Below are positions 1 to 5,902 of a stretch of DNA of 9,106 nucleotides, piece after piece. The notes under the pieces are model-generated. The model was not told the DNA's origin, did no database searches, and was given only the letters and a program-made list of their open reading frames with translations. Source of the DNA: Xanthobacteraceae bacterium (GTDB lineage: Bacteria > Pseudomonadota > Alphaproteobacteria > Rhizobiales > Xanthobacteraceae); contig JASHXZ010000730.1 of the NCBI GenBank assembly GCA_030043285.1, forward strand, positions 1 through 9,106, read 5' to 3'. Made by a program: the position numbers and the translations under genes. Within the stretch, counting starts at the first letter, position 1, and every line of letters starts with the position of its first letter.

Positions 1-1409
1 ACATCCGCTTCATTCTGGAAGAGGTCCGACCCGAGATCAGGCAGTATTTTCTTGAAAGCGAAAAAGACGGCACGCCGTTTTCTCGTGACAAGCGCGCCAT
101 CGTCTACCAGCGCGCCAAGCATGTGTTGGACAAGCGCCCGTTCGGCACTCAAAACGACGTCTACGCCGACGGCTTCGAATGGCTGCACCATTCGATCGCG
201 CCGAAACCCGTCGCCGAGGAGCCGTTCCGCATCTCGATCGGCGGTCCGCAGTGCGAGCGGCCGTATTGCGCGTCGGTCTTCAATATTTCGGCGATGAGCT
301 TTGGCGCGCTCAGCCCGAACGCCGTTCGTGCGCTCAACGGCGGTGCCAAGAAGGGCAGCTTTGCCCATGACACCGGCGAGGGCGGCTATAGCTCCTATCA
401 CCGTGAGAACGGCGGCGACATCATCTGGGAGATCGGCTCCGGTTATTTCAGTTGCCGCAATCCTGACGGCTCGTTCTGCCCCGAGAAATTCGAGCAGGGC
501 GCAAGCTTCGATCAGGTCAAGATGGTCGAGCTGAAACTCAGCCAGGGTGCCAAGCCCGGCCACGGCGGTGTGCTTCCTGCCGCCAAGGTCAGCGCTGAAA
601 TCGCGCTTGCCCGCGGCGTGCCGGCCGGACTCGACTGTATCTCGCCGTCGCGCCATTCGGCATTCGCGACGCCGGTCGAGATGATGCAGTTCATCGCCAC
701 CATGCGCCGGCTTTCGGGTGGCAAGCCGGCGGGCTTCAAGCTGTGCATCGGCCATCGATGGGAGTTTCTCGCGCTGTGCAAGGCGATGCTGGCCACGGAC
801 ATTTATCCGGATTTCATCGTCGTGGACGGCAAGGAAGGCGGCACCGGCGCCGCGCCGCTCGAATTTGCCGACCACCTCGGCATGCCGCTGCGCGAAGGCC
901 TCAACTTCGTGCACAACGCACTGGTCGGGATCAATGGACGCGAACGCATCAAGCTAGGCGCCAGCGGCAAGATCGTCAGCGCCTTCGACATCGCGCGCGC
1001 GATGGCACTGGGCGCCGATTGGTGTAATTCGGCGCGCGGTTTCATGTTCGCACTCGGCTGCATTCAGTCGCTGTCCTGCCACACCGACCGCTGTCCGACC
1101 GGCGTATCGACGCAGGACCCGCGCCGCCAGCGCGCGCTTGTCGTGGCGGACAAGACGGAGCGCGTCTTCAATTTCCATCGTGCCACCCTCGAAGCTTTGG
1201 CCGAGCTCGTTGCCGCCGCAGGGCTGGACCATCCCGCGCAATTGAAGCCGGCGCATTTCTCACGGCGTGTCTCGCCGCACGAGGTGAAAAGCTTTGCCGA
1301 ACTTTATCCGCCGCTGCACCCGGGCGAGCTGCTCGTCGGGGCCGAAGACAAGCGATTTGCCACCGCCTGGGCGATGGCGAGCGCCGACGAATTCCGTGCG
1401 GCGGCATAG
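1..1409 (+). CDS. FMN-binding glutamate synthase family protein (5' truncated by window edge)
   Basis: The reading frame is open from base 3 to the TAG at 1407-1409, giving 468 visible residues; it continues left of the window, so the GTG at 123 is not the start (upstream codons in the same frame read RPEIRQYFLESEKDGTPFSR, typical of the family). It matches the FMN-binding (GltS-type) domain of glutamate synthases: KLSQGAKPGHGG and DCISPSRHSAF in the middle, VDGKEGGTGAAP as phosphate/flavin loop, then SGKIVSAFDIARAMALGAD. Cysteine codons at 1059, 1077 and 1092 form C-x5-C-x4-C, the spacing of the 3Fe-4S cluster ligands in glutamate synthase. Stand-alone members of this family are roughly 500-540 residues and lack the N-terminal glutamine amidotransferase domain, so this is not a complete GltB; the physiological substrate is not established. 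It probably transfers electrons through FMN and the cluster in the cytoplasm. The next gene lies 111 bases downstream on the same strand. Confidence 0.9.
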   Translation, partial: IRFILEEVRPEIRQYFLESEKDGTPFSRDKRAIVYQRAKHVLDKRPFGTQNDVYADGFEWLHHSIAPKPVAEEPFRISIGGPQCERPYCASVFNISAMSFGALSPNAVRALNGGAKKGSFAHDTGEGGYSSYHRENGGDIIWEIGSGYFSCRNPDGSFCPEKFEQGASFDQVKMVELKLSQGAKPGHGGVLPAAKVSAEIALARGVPAGLDCISPSRHSAFATPVEMMQFIATMRRLSGGKPAGFKLCIGHRWEFLALCKAMLATDIYPDFIVVDGKEGGTGAAPLEFADHLGMPLREGLNFVHNALVGINGRERIKLGASGKIVSAFDIARAMALGADWCNSARGFMFALGCIQSLSCHTDRCPTGVSTQDPRRQRALVVADKTERVFNFHRATLEALAELVAAAGLDHPAQLKPAHFSRRVSPHEVKSFAELYPPLHPGELLVGAEDKRFATAWAMASADEFRAAA

Positions 1410-1434
1410 GGCGGCTCAAGACGTTGACCGCCGT

Positions 1435-1458
1435 GGCGATGACTTTTAACACATCGCC
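1435..1458. other. Inverted repeat in the gap before the FAH-family gene
   Basis: GGCGATG (1435-1441) and CATCGCC (1452-1458) are perfect inverted repeats around a 10-base A/T-rich centre. The position, 26 bases after the upstream stop codon and about 60 bases before the next start, fits either a weak terminator (there is no T-run after it) or an operator. A poor sigma-70-like pair, TTGACC at 1424-1429 and TAACAC at 1447-1452 with 17-base spacing, overlaps it. This is only a structural observation; no regulator is recognised. Confidence 0.25.
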
Positions 1459-1520
1459 CGGACCGCGGCAGGCGGCCCCGAGCCAAAGCCTGCGCGAGGG
1501 AGCCCACGGGGAGACGGGAC

Positions 1521-2369
1521 ATGCGTCTTGCGAGCTACAATCTGCGCGGCCGGCCGAGTTTTGGCGCGGTGGTGGGCGACGGCATCGTCGATCTGCGCGG
1601 GCGGCTGAGCCGGTTCTCCAGCCTGCTCGAAGTATTCCGCGCCCAGGCGCTTGGCGAGGCCAAGGCGGCGTCCGACGGCGTGCGCCCCGACGTGCGGCTG
1701 TCCGAGGTCGAGCTGTTGCCGCCGCTTCTCGCGCCGGAGAAAATTCTCTGCATCGGCATCAATTATGCCAACCGCGGCCAGGACTATAACGTCACCAACA
1801 ATCCGAAATATCCGAGCATGTTCTACCGCGCGCCGAATTCGATGGTCGGCTCGGGCCAGACTCTGGTGCGGCCGAAAATCTCCGAGCAGCTCGATTACGA
1901 AGGCGAGTTCGCCATCGTGATCGGCCGCGAATGCAAGCACGTGGCCAAGGACCAAGCGCTGGAAACGATCGCCGGGGTGACGCTCGCCAACGAGGGCACC
2001 ATCCGCGATTGGACGCGGCACGGCCAGTTCAACGTCACCCAGGGCAAGAATTTCGACGCAACCGGCGGCATCGGGCCGTGGATCGAGACCGATCTCGATC
2101 TCACCAAGCCGCTGCACCTCGTGGTGCGCAAGAACGGTGAGGTGACCCAGGACGACACCACGGCGAGCATGATCTTCTCGTTCGCCGACATCATCGCCTA
2201 CACGACGAGCTTCATGACGCTTAAAGCGGGCGACGTCATCTGCAGCGGCACGCCGATCAAGAAGGGCCCGAAAGCCGACCCGCCGGTCTGGCTCAAACCG
2301 GGCGACACCATCGAGGTCGAATGCCCGGATATCGGCGCGCTGCGCAACAGCGTGGTGGCCGAAACGTGA
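1521..2369 (+). CDS. Fumarylacetoacetate hydrolase (FAH) family protein
   Basis: 282 residues. ATG at 1521 has a good ribosome site, GGGGAG at 1508-1513, seven bases away. The N-terminal ~65 residues form the small FAH cap region; the catalytic FAH fold follows, with PEKILCIGINYANR (72-85), DYEGEFAIVIGRE (125-137), ANEGTIRDW (156-164), QGKNFDATGGIGPW (174-187) and the C-terminal GDVICSGTP...LKPGDTIEVE. E127 and E129 (E-x-E) correspond to two family metal ligands; the third, usually Asp in an ND pair, is Glu here (N157-E158). The family contains hydrolases, isomerases and decarboxylases of beta-keto or enol acids (fumarylpyruvate hydrolase, homoprotocatechuate-pathway isomerase, acylpyruvase); sequence alone does not choose between them. 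Cytoplasmic, metal-dependent. Its stop codon overlaps the start of aroE by four bases, so the two are very probably co-translated. Confidence 0.88.
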   Translation: MRLASYNLRGRPSFGAVVGDGIVDLRGRLSRFSSLLEVFRAQALGEAKAASDGVRPDVRLSEVELLPPLLAPEKILCIGINYANRGQDYNVTNNPKYPSMFYRAPNSMVGSGQTLVRPKISEQLDYEGEFAIVIGRECKHVAKDQALETIAGVTLANEGTIRDWTRHGQFNVTQGKNFDATGGIGPWIETDLDLTKPLHLVVRKNGEVTQDDTTASMIFSFADIIAYTTSFMTLKAGDVICSGTPIKKGPKADPPVWLKPGDTIEVECPDIGALRNSVVAET

Positions 2370-3226
2370 ACGCACGGCACCGCGCCGCCTGCGTGCTCGG
2401 CTGGCCGGTTGCGCATTCGCGTTCGCCGCTCATTCATAACTATTGGCTCAAGCGCTACGGCATTGCCGGCGAATACCGGCGCGAAGCGGTACTGCCGGAG
2501 CAATTCGCCGATTTTGCCAGCTCGCTCGCCGCCCGCGGCTATGTGGGCGCCAACGTCACGGTGCCGCACAAAGAGGCGGCGCTTAAGCTGTCGCAGCCCG
2601 ACGAGCGGGCGCGGGCGGTGGGCGCCGCCAATACGCTGTGGCTCGAGGCTGGCGCGCTTCGTTCGACCAACACCGACATCGAAGGGTTTTTGGACAATCT
2701 CGACGCTTGCGCGCCGCAATGGGACCGCGGCGTCGCCAAGGCGGTGGTGCTCGGGGCCGGCGGCGCGGCGCGCGCCGTGGTCTACGGCCTGATCGGGCGC
2801 GGCGTAGCGCATATTACGGTCGTCAACCGGACACACAGTCGGGCGGAGAATTTGCGCGAGCGCTTTGGCAAGGCCGTCCATCCTGCCGACTGGCGCGACG
2901 AGGCGGTGTTCGCCGACGCCGGCGTTGTGGTGAACGCGACCACGCTCGGCATGGCGGGGCAGCCCGAATTGGCGCTTGATGTCCGGACACTGCCCGGTCA
3001 CGCTGTTGTCGCCGACCTCGTTTACGTGCCGCTGGTGACCCCGTTTTTGCGCGCCGCGCGCGGGCGGGGCCTGCGCACCGCCGACGGGCTCGGCATGCTC
3101 ATGTATCAGGCCGTACGCGGCTTCGCGCTGTGGTTCGGCAAAGAGCCGGAGGTGACGGCCGAACTGCGCACGCTGCTGGAGGCCGATCTCGGTGCTTCCG
3201 CCGACCAAGAGGGCGGAATAACCTAG
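2366..3226 (+). CDS. aroE: Shikimate dehydrogenase (NADP+)
   Basis: 286 residues, the usual AroE length. The start is taken as GTG at 2366: it overlaps the upstream TGA (GTGA, 2366-2369) and places the N-terminal motif LGWPVAHSRSPLIHN at residues 11-25, as expected. An open frame extends back to 2321 but only adds out-of-family residues. AroE reduces 3-dehydroshikimate to shikimate with NADPH in aromatic amino acid synthesis. Visible features: substrate-binding S18/S20, NVTVPHK with catalytic K69, AVGAANT (84-90), NTD with D104, nucleotide loop GAGGAAR (130-136), NRTHSR (154-159), the NADP-type second motif of genuine AroE rather than NAD-linked quinate enzymes, NATTLGM (190-196), and C-terminal DGLGMLMYQ. 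The neighbourhood (FAH-family gene, no coaE, dnaQ or maf) is not the one I associate with the housekeeping rhizobial aroE, so it may be a second, catabolic or specialised copy; that is inference. Confidence 0.9.
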   Translation: MNARHRAACVLGWPVAHSRSPLIHNYWLKRYGIAGEYRREAVLPEQFADFASSLAARGYVGANVTVPHKEAALKLSQPDERARAVGAANTLWLEAGALRSTNTDIEGFLDNLDACAPQWDRGVAKAVVLGAGGAARAVVYGLIGRGVAHITVVNRTHSRAENLRERFGKAVHPADWRDEAVFADAGVVVNATTLGMAGQPELALDVRTLPGHAVVADLVYVPLVTPFLRAARGRGLRTADGLGMLMYQAVRGFALWFGKEPEVTAELRTLLEADLGASADQEGGIT

Positions 3227-3251
3227 CGGGCTGCGGGGTTCAGAAACTGAC

Positions 3252-3273
3252 GCGCCGGTCGTACCACCGGCGC
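3252..3273 (+). other. GC-rich hairpin upstream of the exported-protein operon
   Basis: GCGCCGGT (3252-3259) pairs perfectly with ACCGGCGC (3266-3273), with a six-base loop CGTACC. It lies 26 bases after the aroE stop and ends five bases before the GGGAG ribosome site (3278-3282) of the first exported protein. It has no T-run, so a classical intrinsic terminator is not supported. It could be an mRNA-stabilising or attenuating structure between aroE and the downstream cluster, or part of the leader. Confidence 0.4.
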
Positions 3274-3290
3274 AATCGGGAGAACGCCAA

Positions 3291-3923
3291 ATGCGTAAAA
3301 TGACACGACGGACCCTGGGCGCGAGCGCCCTTGCATTGCTGGGTGCCGCAGGACTAGTGGCTGCGCAGCAGCCATCGCAGGCGCAGCAGCCGCAGATGGT
3401 GCGCGTCCGCGCCACGATCGACAGCGTCAACGGCCAAAGCCTGGCCGCCAAGTCGCGCGATGGCGCGACCATGAACATACAGCTTGCCGCCAACGCGCCG
3501 GTGAACCAGGTCGTCAAGTCATCGCTGTCCGATATCAAGCAAGGCGACTACATCGCCGTCACCGCCATGCCGCAGCCTGACGGCAGCCAGAAGGCCGTGG
3601 CCATCCTGATTTTCCCCGAGGCGATGCGCGGCGTCGGTGAAGGCCACCGTCCGTGGGACCTTGAGCCCAACAGCACGATGACGAACGCAACGGTCGGCAG
3701 CCAGGTCAAGAGCGTCGACGGCGCAACGCTGAACGTGACCTACAAGGGCGGTGAAAAGAAAGTCGTCGTAACGCCCAGCACCGAAATCGTCAGCTATAAG
3801 AAGGCGAGCGCCGCGGATTTAAAGCCAGGCCAAAAAATCTTTATTGCCGCGGCGAAGAAACTTCCCGACGGCAATCTTGAAGCTCCGAACGTCGCCTTCG
3901 GCGATTATGGCGTGTGGCGGTAA
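3291..3923 (+). CDS. Exported two-domain protein, paralogue 1 of 3 (DUF5666-like)
   Basis: 210 residues. ATG at 3291 is preceded by GGGAG (3278-3282). The N-terminus MRKMTRRTLGASALALLGAA is a signal peptide with a twin arginine at residues 6-7, so Tat export is possible; candidate cleavage sites lie near A24-A31 (LVA/AQQ or SQA/QQ). The mature part contains two related domains: about 37-104 (IDSVNGQSL...DIKQGDYI...PQPDGSQKA) and about 137-198 (VKSVDGATL...DLKPGQKIF...LPDGNLEA). The linker is the strongly conserved RGVGEGHRPWD (113-123) and PNSTMTN (126-132). There are no cysteines, no transmembrane helix beyond the signal and no recognised catalytic motif. The domain pattern resembles DUF5666-type periplasmic beta folds; that name is from memory and unverified. 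Function unknown. It heads a cluster with two paralogues downstream, the next 24 bases away. Confidence 0.85.
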   Translation: MRKMTRRTLGASALALLGAAGLVAAQQPSQAQQPQMVRVRATIDSVNGQSLAAKSRDGATMNIQLAANAPVNQVVKSSLSDIKQGDYIAVTAMPQPDGSQKAVAILIFPEAMRGVGEGHRPWDLEPNSTMTNATVGSQVKSVDGATLNVTYKGGEKKVVVTPSTEIVSYKKASAADLKPGQKIFIAAAKKLPDGNLEAPNVAFGDYGVWR

Positions 3924-3947
3924 GCAGCGCCGGCAAGGGAGGATGAG

Positions 3948-4562
3948 ATGACGATAAAGGGATTGCGAATTGGGCTGGCGTTCATTGCCGCGTTGGCGGG
4001 AACATCGGCGGTGGCACAGACGTCCGGCATGGTGCGCGTGCGCGGCACGATCGAAAGCGTCGACGGCCAGACACTCAATGTGAAGACGCGCGATGGTGCC
4101 GCGGTGAAGGTCAAGCTTGCCGACAAGGCGCCGATCCGCACTGTCGTCAAAAAGTCGGTCGCCGACGTGAAACAGGGCCTTTTCGTCGGCATCACCGCGA
4201 TGCCGCAGCCGGATGGAACGCAAAAGGCGGTCGAAATTCATATCTTCCCGGAAGCGCTGCGCGGCACGGGCGAAGGTCATCGGCCGTGGGATCTCATGCC
4301 CAACAGCACCATGACCAATGCGAATATCGAAACGGAGGTGGCGAGCGCTGGAGGCGAGAAGCTGGTGTTGAAATACAAGGACGGCGAGAAGACCTTCATC
4401 GTGCCGGAGAACGTCGCGGTGGTGATGTTTGCTCCCGGGAGCGCTGCCGACCTTAAGCCCGGCGCCAAGATCTTCATCGTCGCTGCGAAAAAACTACCCG
4501 ACGGCTCGCTGGAAGCGCCCGGCATCACCGTCGGCGCCAATGGCGTCGATCCGCCGATGTGA
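3948..4562 (+). CDS. Exported two-domain protein, paralogue 2 of 3 (DUF5666-like)
   Basis: 204 residues. ATG at 3948 has a strong ribosome site, AAGGGAGG at 3935-3942, five bases away. The signal peptide is Sec-type, with hydrophobic core at about 8-20 and likely cleavage AVA/Q between 23 and 24. The mature protein aligns end to end with paralogue 1, about 60% identical by a rough hand count, with identical blocks TAMPQPDG (83-90), GEGHRPWDL (108-116), PNSTMTNA (118-125), SAADLKPG (165-172) and AAKKLPDG (179-186). The same internal duplication is visible: IESVDGQTL near 35-43, with PQPDG near 86-90 in the first half; LKPG...KKLPDGSLEA in the second, where the SVDG-type turn has degenerated to SAGG. 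No cysteine. Function unknown; a periplasmic binding or structural role is inferred from export and absence of catalytic motifs. The third paralogue starts nine bases after its stop. Confidence 0.85.
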   Translation: MTIKGLRIGLAFIAALAGTSAVAQTSGMVRVRGTIESVDGQTLNVKTRDGAAVKVKLADKAPIRTVVKKSVADVKQGLFVGITAMPQPDGTQKAVEIHIFPEALRGTGEGHRPWDLMPNSTMTNANIETEVASAGGEKLVLKYKDGEKTFIVPENVAVVMFAPGSAADLKPGAKIFIVAAKKLPDGSLEAPGITVGANGVDPPM

Positions 4563-4571
4563 GATCACGAC

Positions 4572-5165
4572 ATGACAATGAAGCGATCACTGGTCATCGG
4601 TTCCTTGGTTGCCGCGTTTGCCGCGGCGACCGCGCTGGCGCAGGCGCCGAAAACGGAGCGCTTGCACGGGGTCATCGAGAAAGTCGAGGGCAACACTGTC
4701 ACCGCCAAGTCCGACAAGGGGGCGCCGCTCACGCTCAATCTTGCCGGCAAGCTGCTGGTCGTCGAAGTGGTGAAGGCCTCGATGGCCGACATCAAGGATG
4801 GCGACTTCATCGGCAGCGGAGCCATGCCGCAGCCCGACGGATCACAGAAGGCCATTGAGGTCCACATTTTCGCCGAATCCATGCGCGGCACCGGCGAAGG
4901 CTTTCGGCCGTGGGACGGCGCGCCGAACAGCACGATGACCAACGGTACGGTCGGCGCCACGGTCACCGGGGTGTCAGGACCGGTTGTCACCGTCAAATAC
5001 AAGGGCGGGGAGAAGAAGATCATCGTCGGTCCGGACGTGCCGATCGTGCGCTACGTGGTCGGCGATAAAAGCGCGCTCAAGCCGGGTGCGGCGTTCTCGG
5101 TGATCGCCGCGGTGAAGAAGCCGGACGGCAGTTTCGACGTCGGTCGTATCAACGTCGGGCCGTGA
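4572..5165 (+). CDS. Exported two-domain protein, paralogue 3 of 3 (DUF5666-like)
   Basis: 197 residues. ATG at 4572, nine bases after the previous stop; only a weak GAGA (4561-4564) precedes it, so translation probably depends on coupling to paralogue 2. ATG at 4578 is an alternative start that costs two residues. The Sec signal peptide ends at ALA/Q (23/24). It is the most divergent of the three but keeps AMPQPDGSQKA (84-94), RGTGEGFRPWD (105-115, Phe where the other two have His), PNSTMTN (118-124), KYKGGEKK (142-149) and LKPG...KKPDG. AMPQPDG falls at exactly the same residue numbers as in paralogue 2, so the two align without gaps through the first domain. The C-terminus is about seven residues shorter. 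No cysteine; function unknown. A weak terminator-like hairpin follows at 5202-5229. Confidence 0.85.
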   Translation: MTMKRSLVIGSLVAAFAAATALAQAPKTERLHGVIEKVEGNTVTAKSDKGAPLTLNLAGKLLVVEVVKASMADIKDGDFIGSGAMPQPDGSQKAIEVHIFAESMRGTGEGFRPWDGAPNSTMTNGTVGATVTGVSGPVVTVKYKGGEKKIIVGPDVPIVRYVVGDKSALKPGAAFSVIAAVKKPDGSFDVGRINVGP

Positions 5166-5201
5166 CGGCGTCGTGCCGCGCTGAGCCTTCTGCTCTCGTT
5201 G

Positions 5202-5229
5202 GGCCGGGCCTTCGCGTCCGACCCCGGCC
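5202..5229 (+). terminator. Possible terminator hairpin after the exported-protein operon
   Basis: GGCCGGG (5202-5208) pairs with CCCGGCC (5223-5229) across a 14-base loop, 37 bases after the third paralogue's stop and before the cynS promoter. No T-run follows, so it is a weak candidate for an intrinsic terminator; the separate sigma-54 promoter downstream supports a transcription boundary here. A short palindrome CTGCAAGCAG follows at 5237-5246. Confidence 0.3.
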
Positions 5230-5261
5230 TAGTCGTCTGCAAGCAGCCGGAATGATTGACA

Positions 5262-5277
5262 TTGGCACGGCGCTTGC
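5262..5277 (+). promoter_or_regulatory. Sigma-54 (RpoN) -24/-12 promoter of cynS
   Basis: TTGGCACG (5262-5269), four bases GCGC, then TTGC (5274-5277) is an exact match to the core sigma-54 consensus YTGGCACG-N4-TTGC. The invariant GG (5264-5265) and GC (5276-5277) are offset by 12 bases as required. Counting the C at 5277 as -12 puts transcription start near 5289, giving a leader of about 31 bases that contains the GGGAGG ribosome site (5309-5314) before the cynS ATG at 5320. Sigma-54 promoters need an activator (NtrC in nitrogen control); no NtrC-type inverted repeat was recognised upstream. Confidence 0.85.
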
Positions 5278-5319
5278 CTGTCGATTGGGCAGACGCGTGC
5301 CTAAAGACGGGAGGATGCG

Positions 5320-5802
5320 ATGACGCGAGCCGAACTCACCGAAAAAATGCTTGGCATCAAGCGCGAGAAGGGCTGGAGCTGGAAATACATCTGCGGCGAG
5401 ATCGGCGGCATGTCGCCGATGCTGATCACCGGTGCGGTACTCGGCCAGATGAAGTTGACCAAGCCGCAGGTCGCCAAGGCGGCCGAACTGTTCGGCCTGT
5501 CCAAGACCGAGCAGGCGCTGCTCAACGAGACGCCTTATCGCGGCACATCGATGCCGCCGACCGATCCGCTGATCTATCGCTTCTACGAACTCGTCATGGT
5601 CAACGGGCCGGCGCTGAAAGCACTGATCGAAGAGGAATTCGGCGATGGGATCATGTCGGCCATCGACTTCGACCTGCAGCTCGAGCGCCAGCCCGATCCG
5701 AAGGGCGACAGGGTCAAGATCACCATGTCGGGCAAATTTTTGCCCTACAAATATTACGGCGCCACCGGGAACGCCCAGGCGTACGGGTATAAGGAAGAGT
5801 GA
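5320..5802 (+). CDS. cynS: Cyanate hydratase (cyanase)
   Basis: 160 residues; ATG at 5320 with GGGAGG (5309-5314) five bases upstream. Cyanase converts cyanate plus bicarbonate to ammonia and CO2 via carbamate, detoxifying cyanate and freeing nitrogen. It is a cytoplasmic homodecamer in E. coli. The N-terminal ~75 residues are the helical, DNA-binding-like domain (LTEKMLGIKREKGWSWKYI...), and the C-terminal catalytic domain begins near 83. The catalytic triad is complete: R87 and E90 in YRFYE and S113 in GIMSAIDF, with the same mutual spacing as R96, E99 and S122 of the E. coli enzyme. GKFLPYKYY is followed by about ten extra residues (GATGNAQAYG...) relative to the E. coli C-terminus. No carbonic anhydrase (cynT) or CynR regulator is adjacent; regulation is probably through the sigma-54 promoter. 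It converges on the minus-strand oxidase downstream. Confidence 0.95.
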   Translation: MTRAELTEKMLGIKREKGWSWKYICGEIGGMSPMLITGAVLGQMKLTKPQVAKAAELFGLSKTEQALLNETPYRGTSMPPTDPLIYRFYELVMVNGPALKALIEEEFGDGIMSAIDFDLQLERQPDPKGDRVKITMSGKFLPYKYYGATGNAQAYGYKEE

Positions 5803-5822
5803 GTTAGCGTTCCCATTGTTCA

Positions 5823-5865
5823 CCTCATCCTGAGGCGGCCGCGAAGCGGCCCTCGAAGGATGAGG
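5823..5865. repeat. REP-like palindromic element between convergent genes
   Basis: CCTCATCCT (5823-5831) pairs with AGGATGAGG (5857-5865). Inside, GAG (5832-5834) pairs with CTC (5852-5854), and GGCCGC (5837-5842) pairs with GCGGCC (5846-5851) around a GAA loop, leaving a GC bulge on the left arm and GA on the right. Elements with these CCTCATCCTGAGG / GGATGAGG ends are, to my memory, highly repeated between genes in Bradyrhizobium and Rhodopseudomonas relatives. It lies 20 bases after the cynS stop and 37 bases beyond the lldD-type stop, so it can serve as a bidirectional terminator or 3'-end stabiliser. Confidence 0.75.
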
Positions 5866-5902
5866 TTTGGTGTTTGATAGCTGAGCGATCACCCTACTCG
5901 CG

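Noticed and set aside
123..125. GTG at 123 as the start of the glutamate-synthase-like gene
   Set aside because: The frame stays open to the window edge and the codons before 123 encode recognisable family sequence.
1446..2375. Long minus-strand frame (309 codons) opposite the FAH-family gene
   Set aside because: It mirrors codon bias of the real gene on the other strand; no family motif, and the + strand protein is unmistakable. The same holds for long minus frames at 2198-3538 and 7623-9020.
3291..5165. Exported triplet as a metal transporter or toxin-antitoxin set
   Set aside because: No permease helices, ATPase motifs, cysteine/histidine clusters or toxin-like size pattern are visible; only signal peptides and beta-rich domains.
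5256..5284. TTGACA at 5256-5261 as a sigma-70 -35 box for cynS
   Set aside because: No acceptable -10 hexamer occurs at 16-18 bases spacing (the sequence there is TGTCGA); the exact sigma-54 match overlapping it is far stronger.
5256..5792. A 178-codon frame overlapping cynS in another register
   Set aside because: Its product is low-complexity and Arg/His-rich, while the overlapping frame encodes a complete cyanase with catalytic triad and ribosome site.
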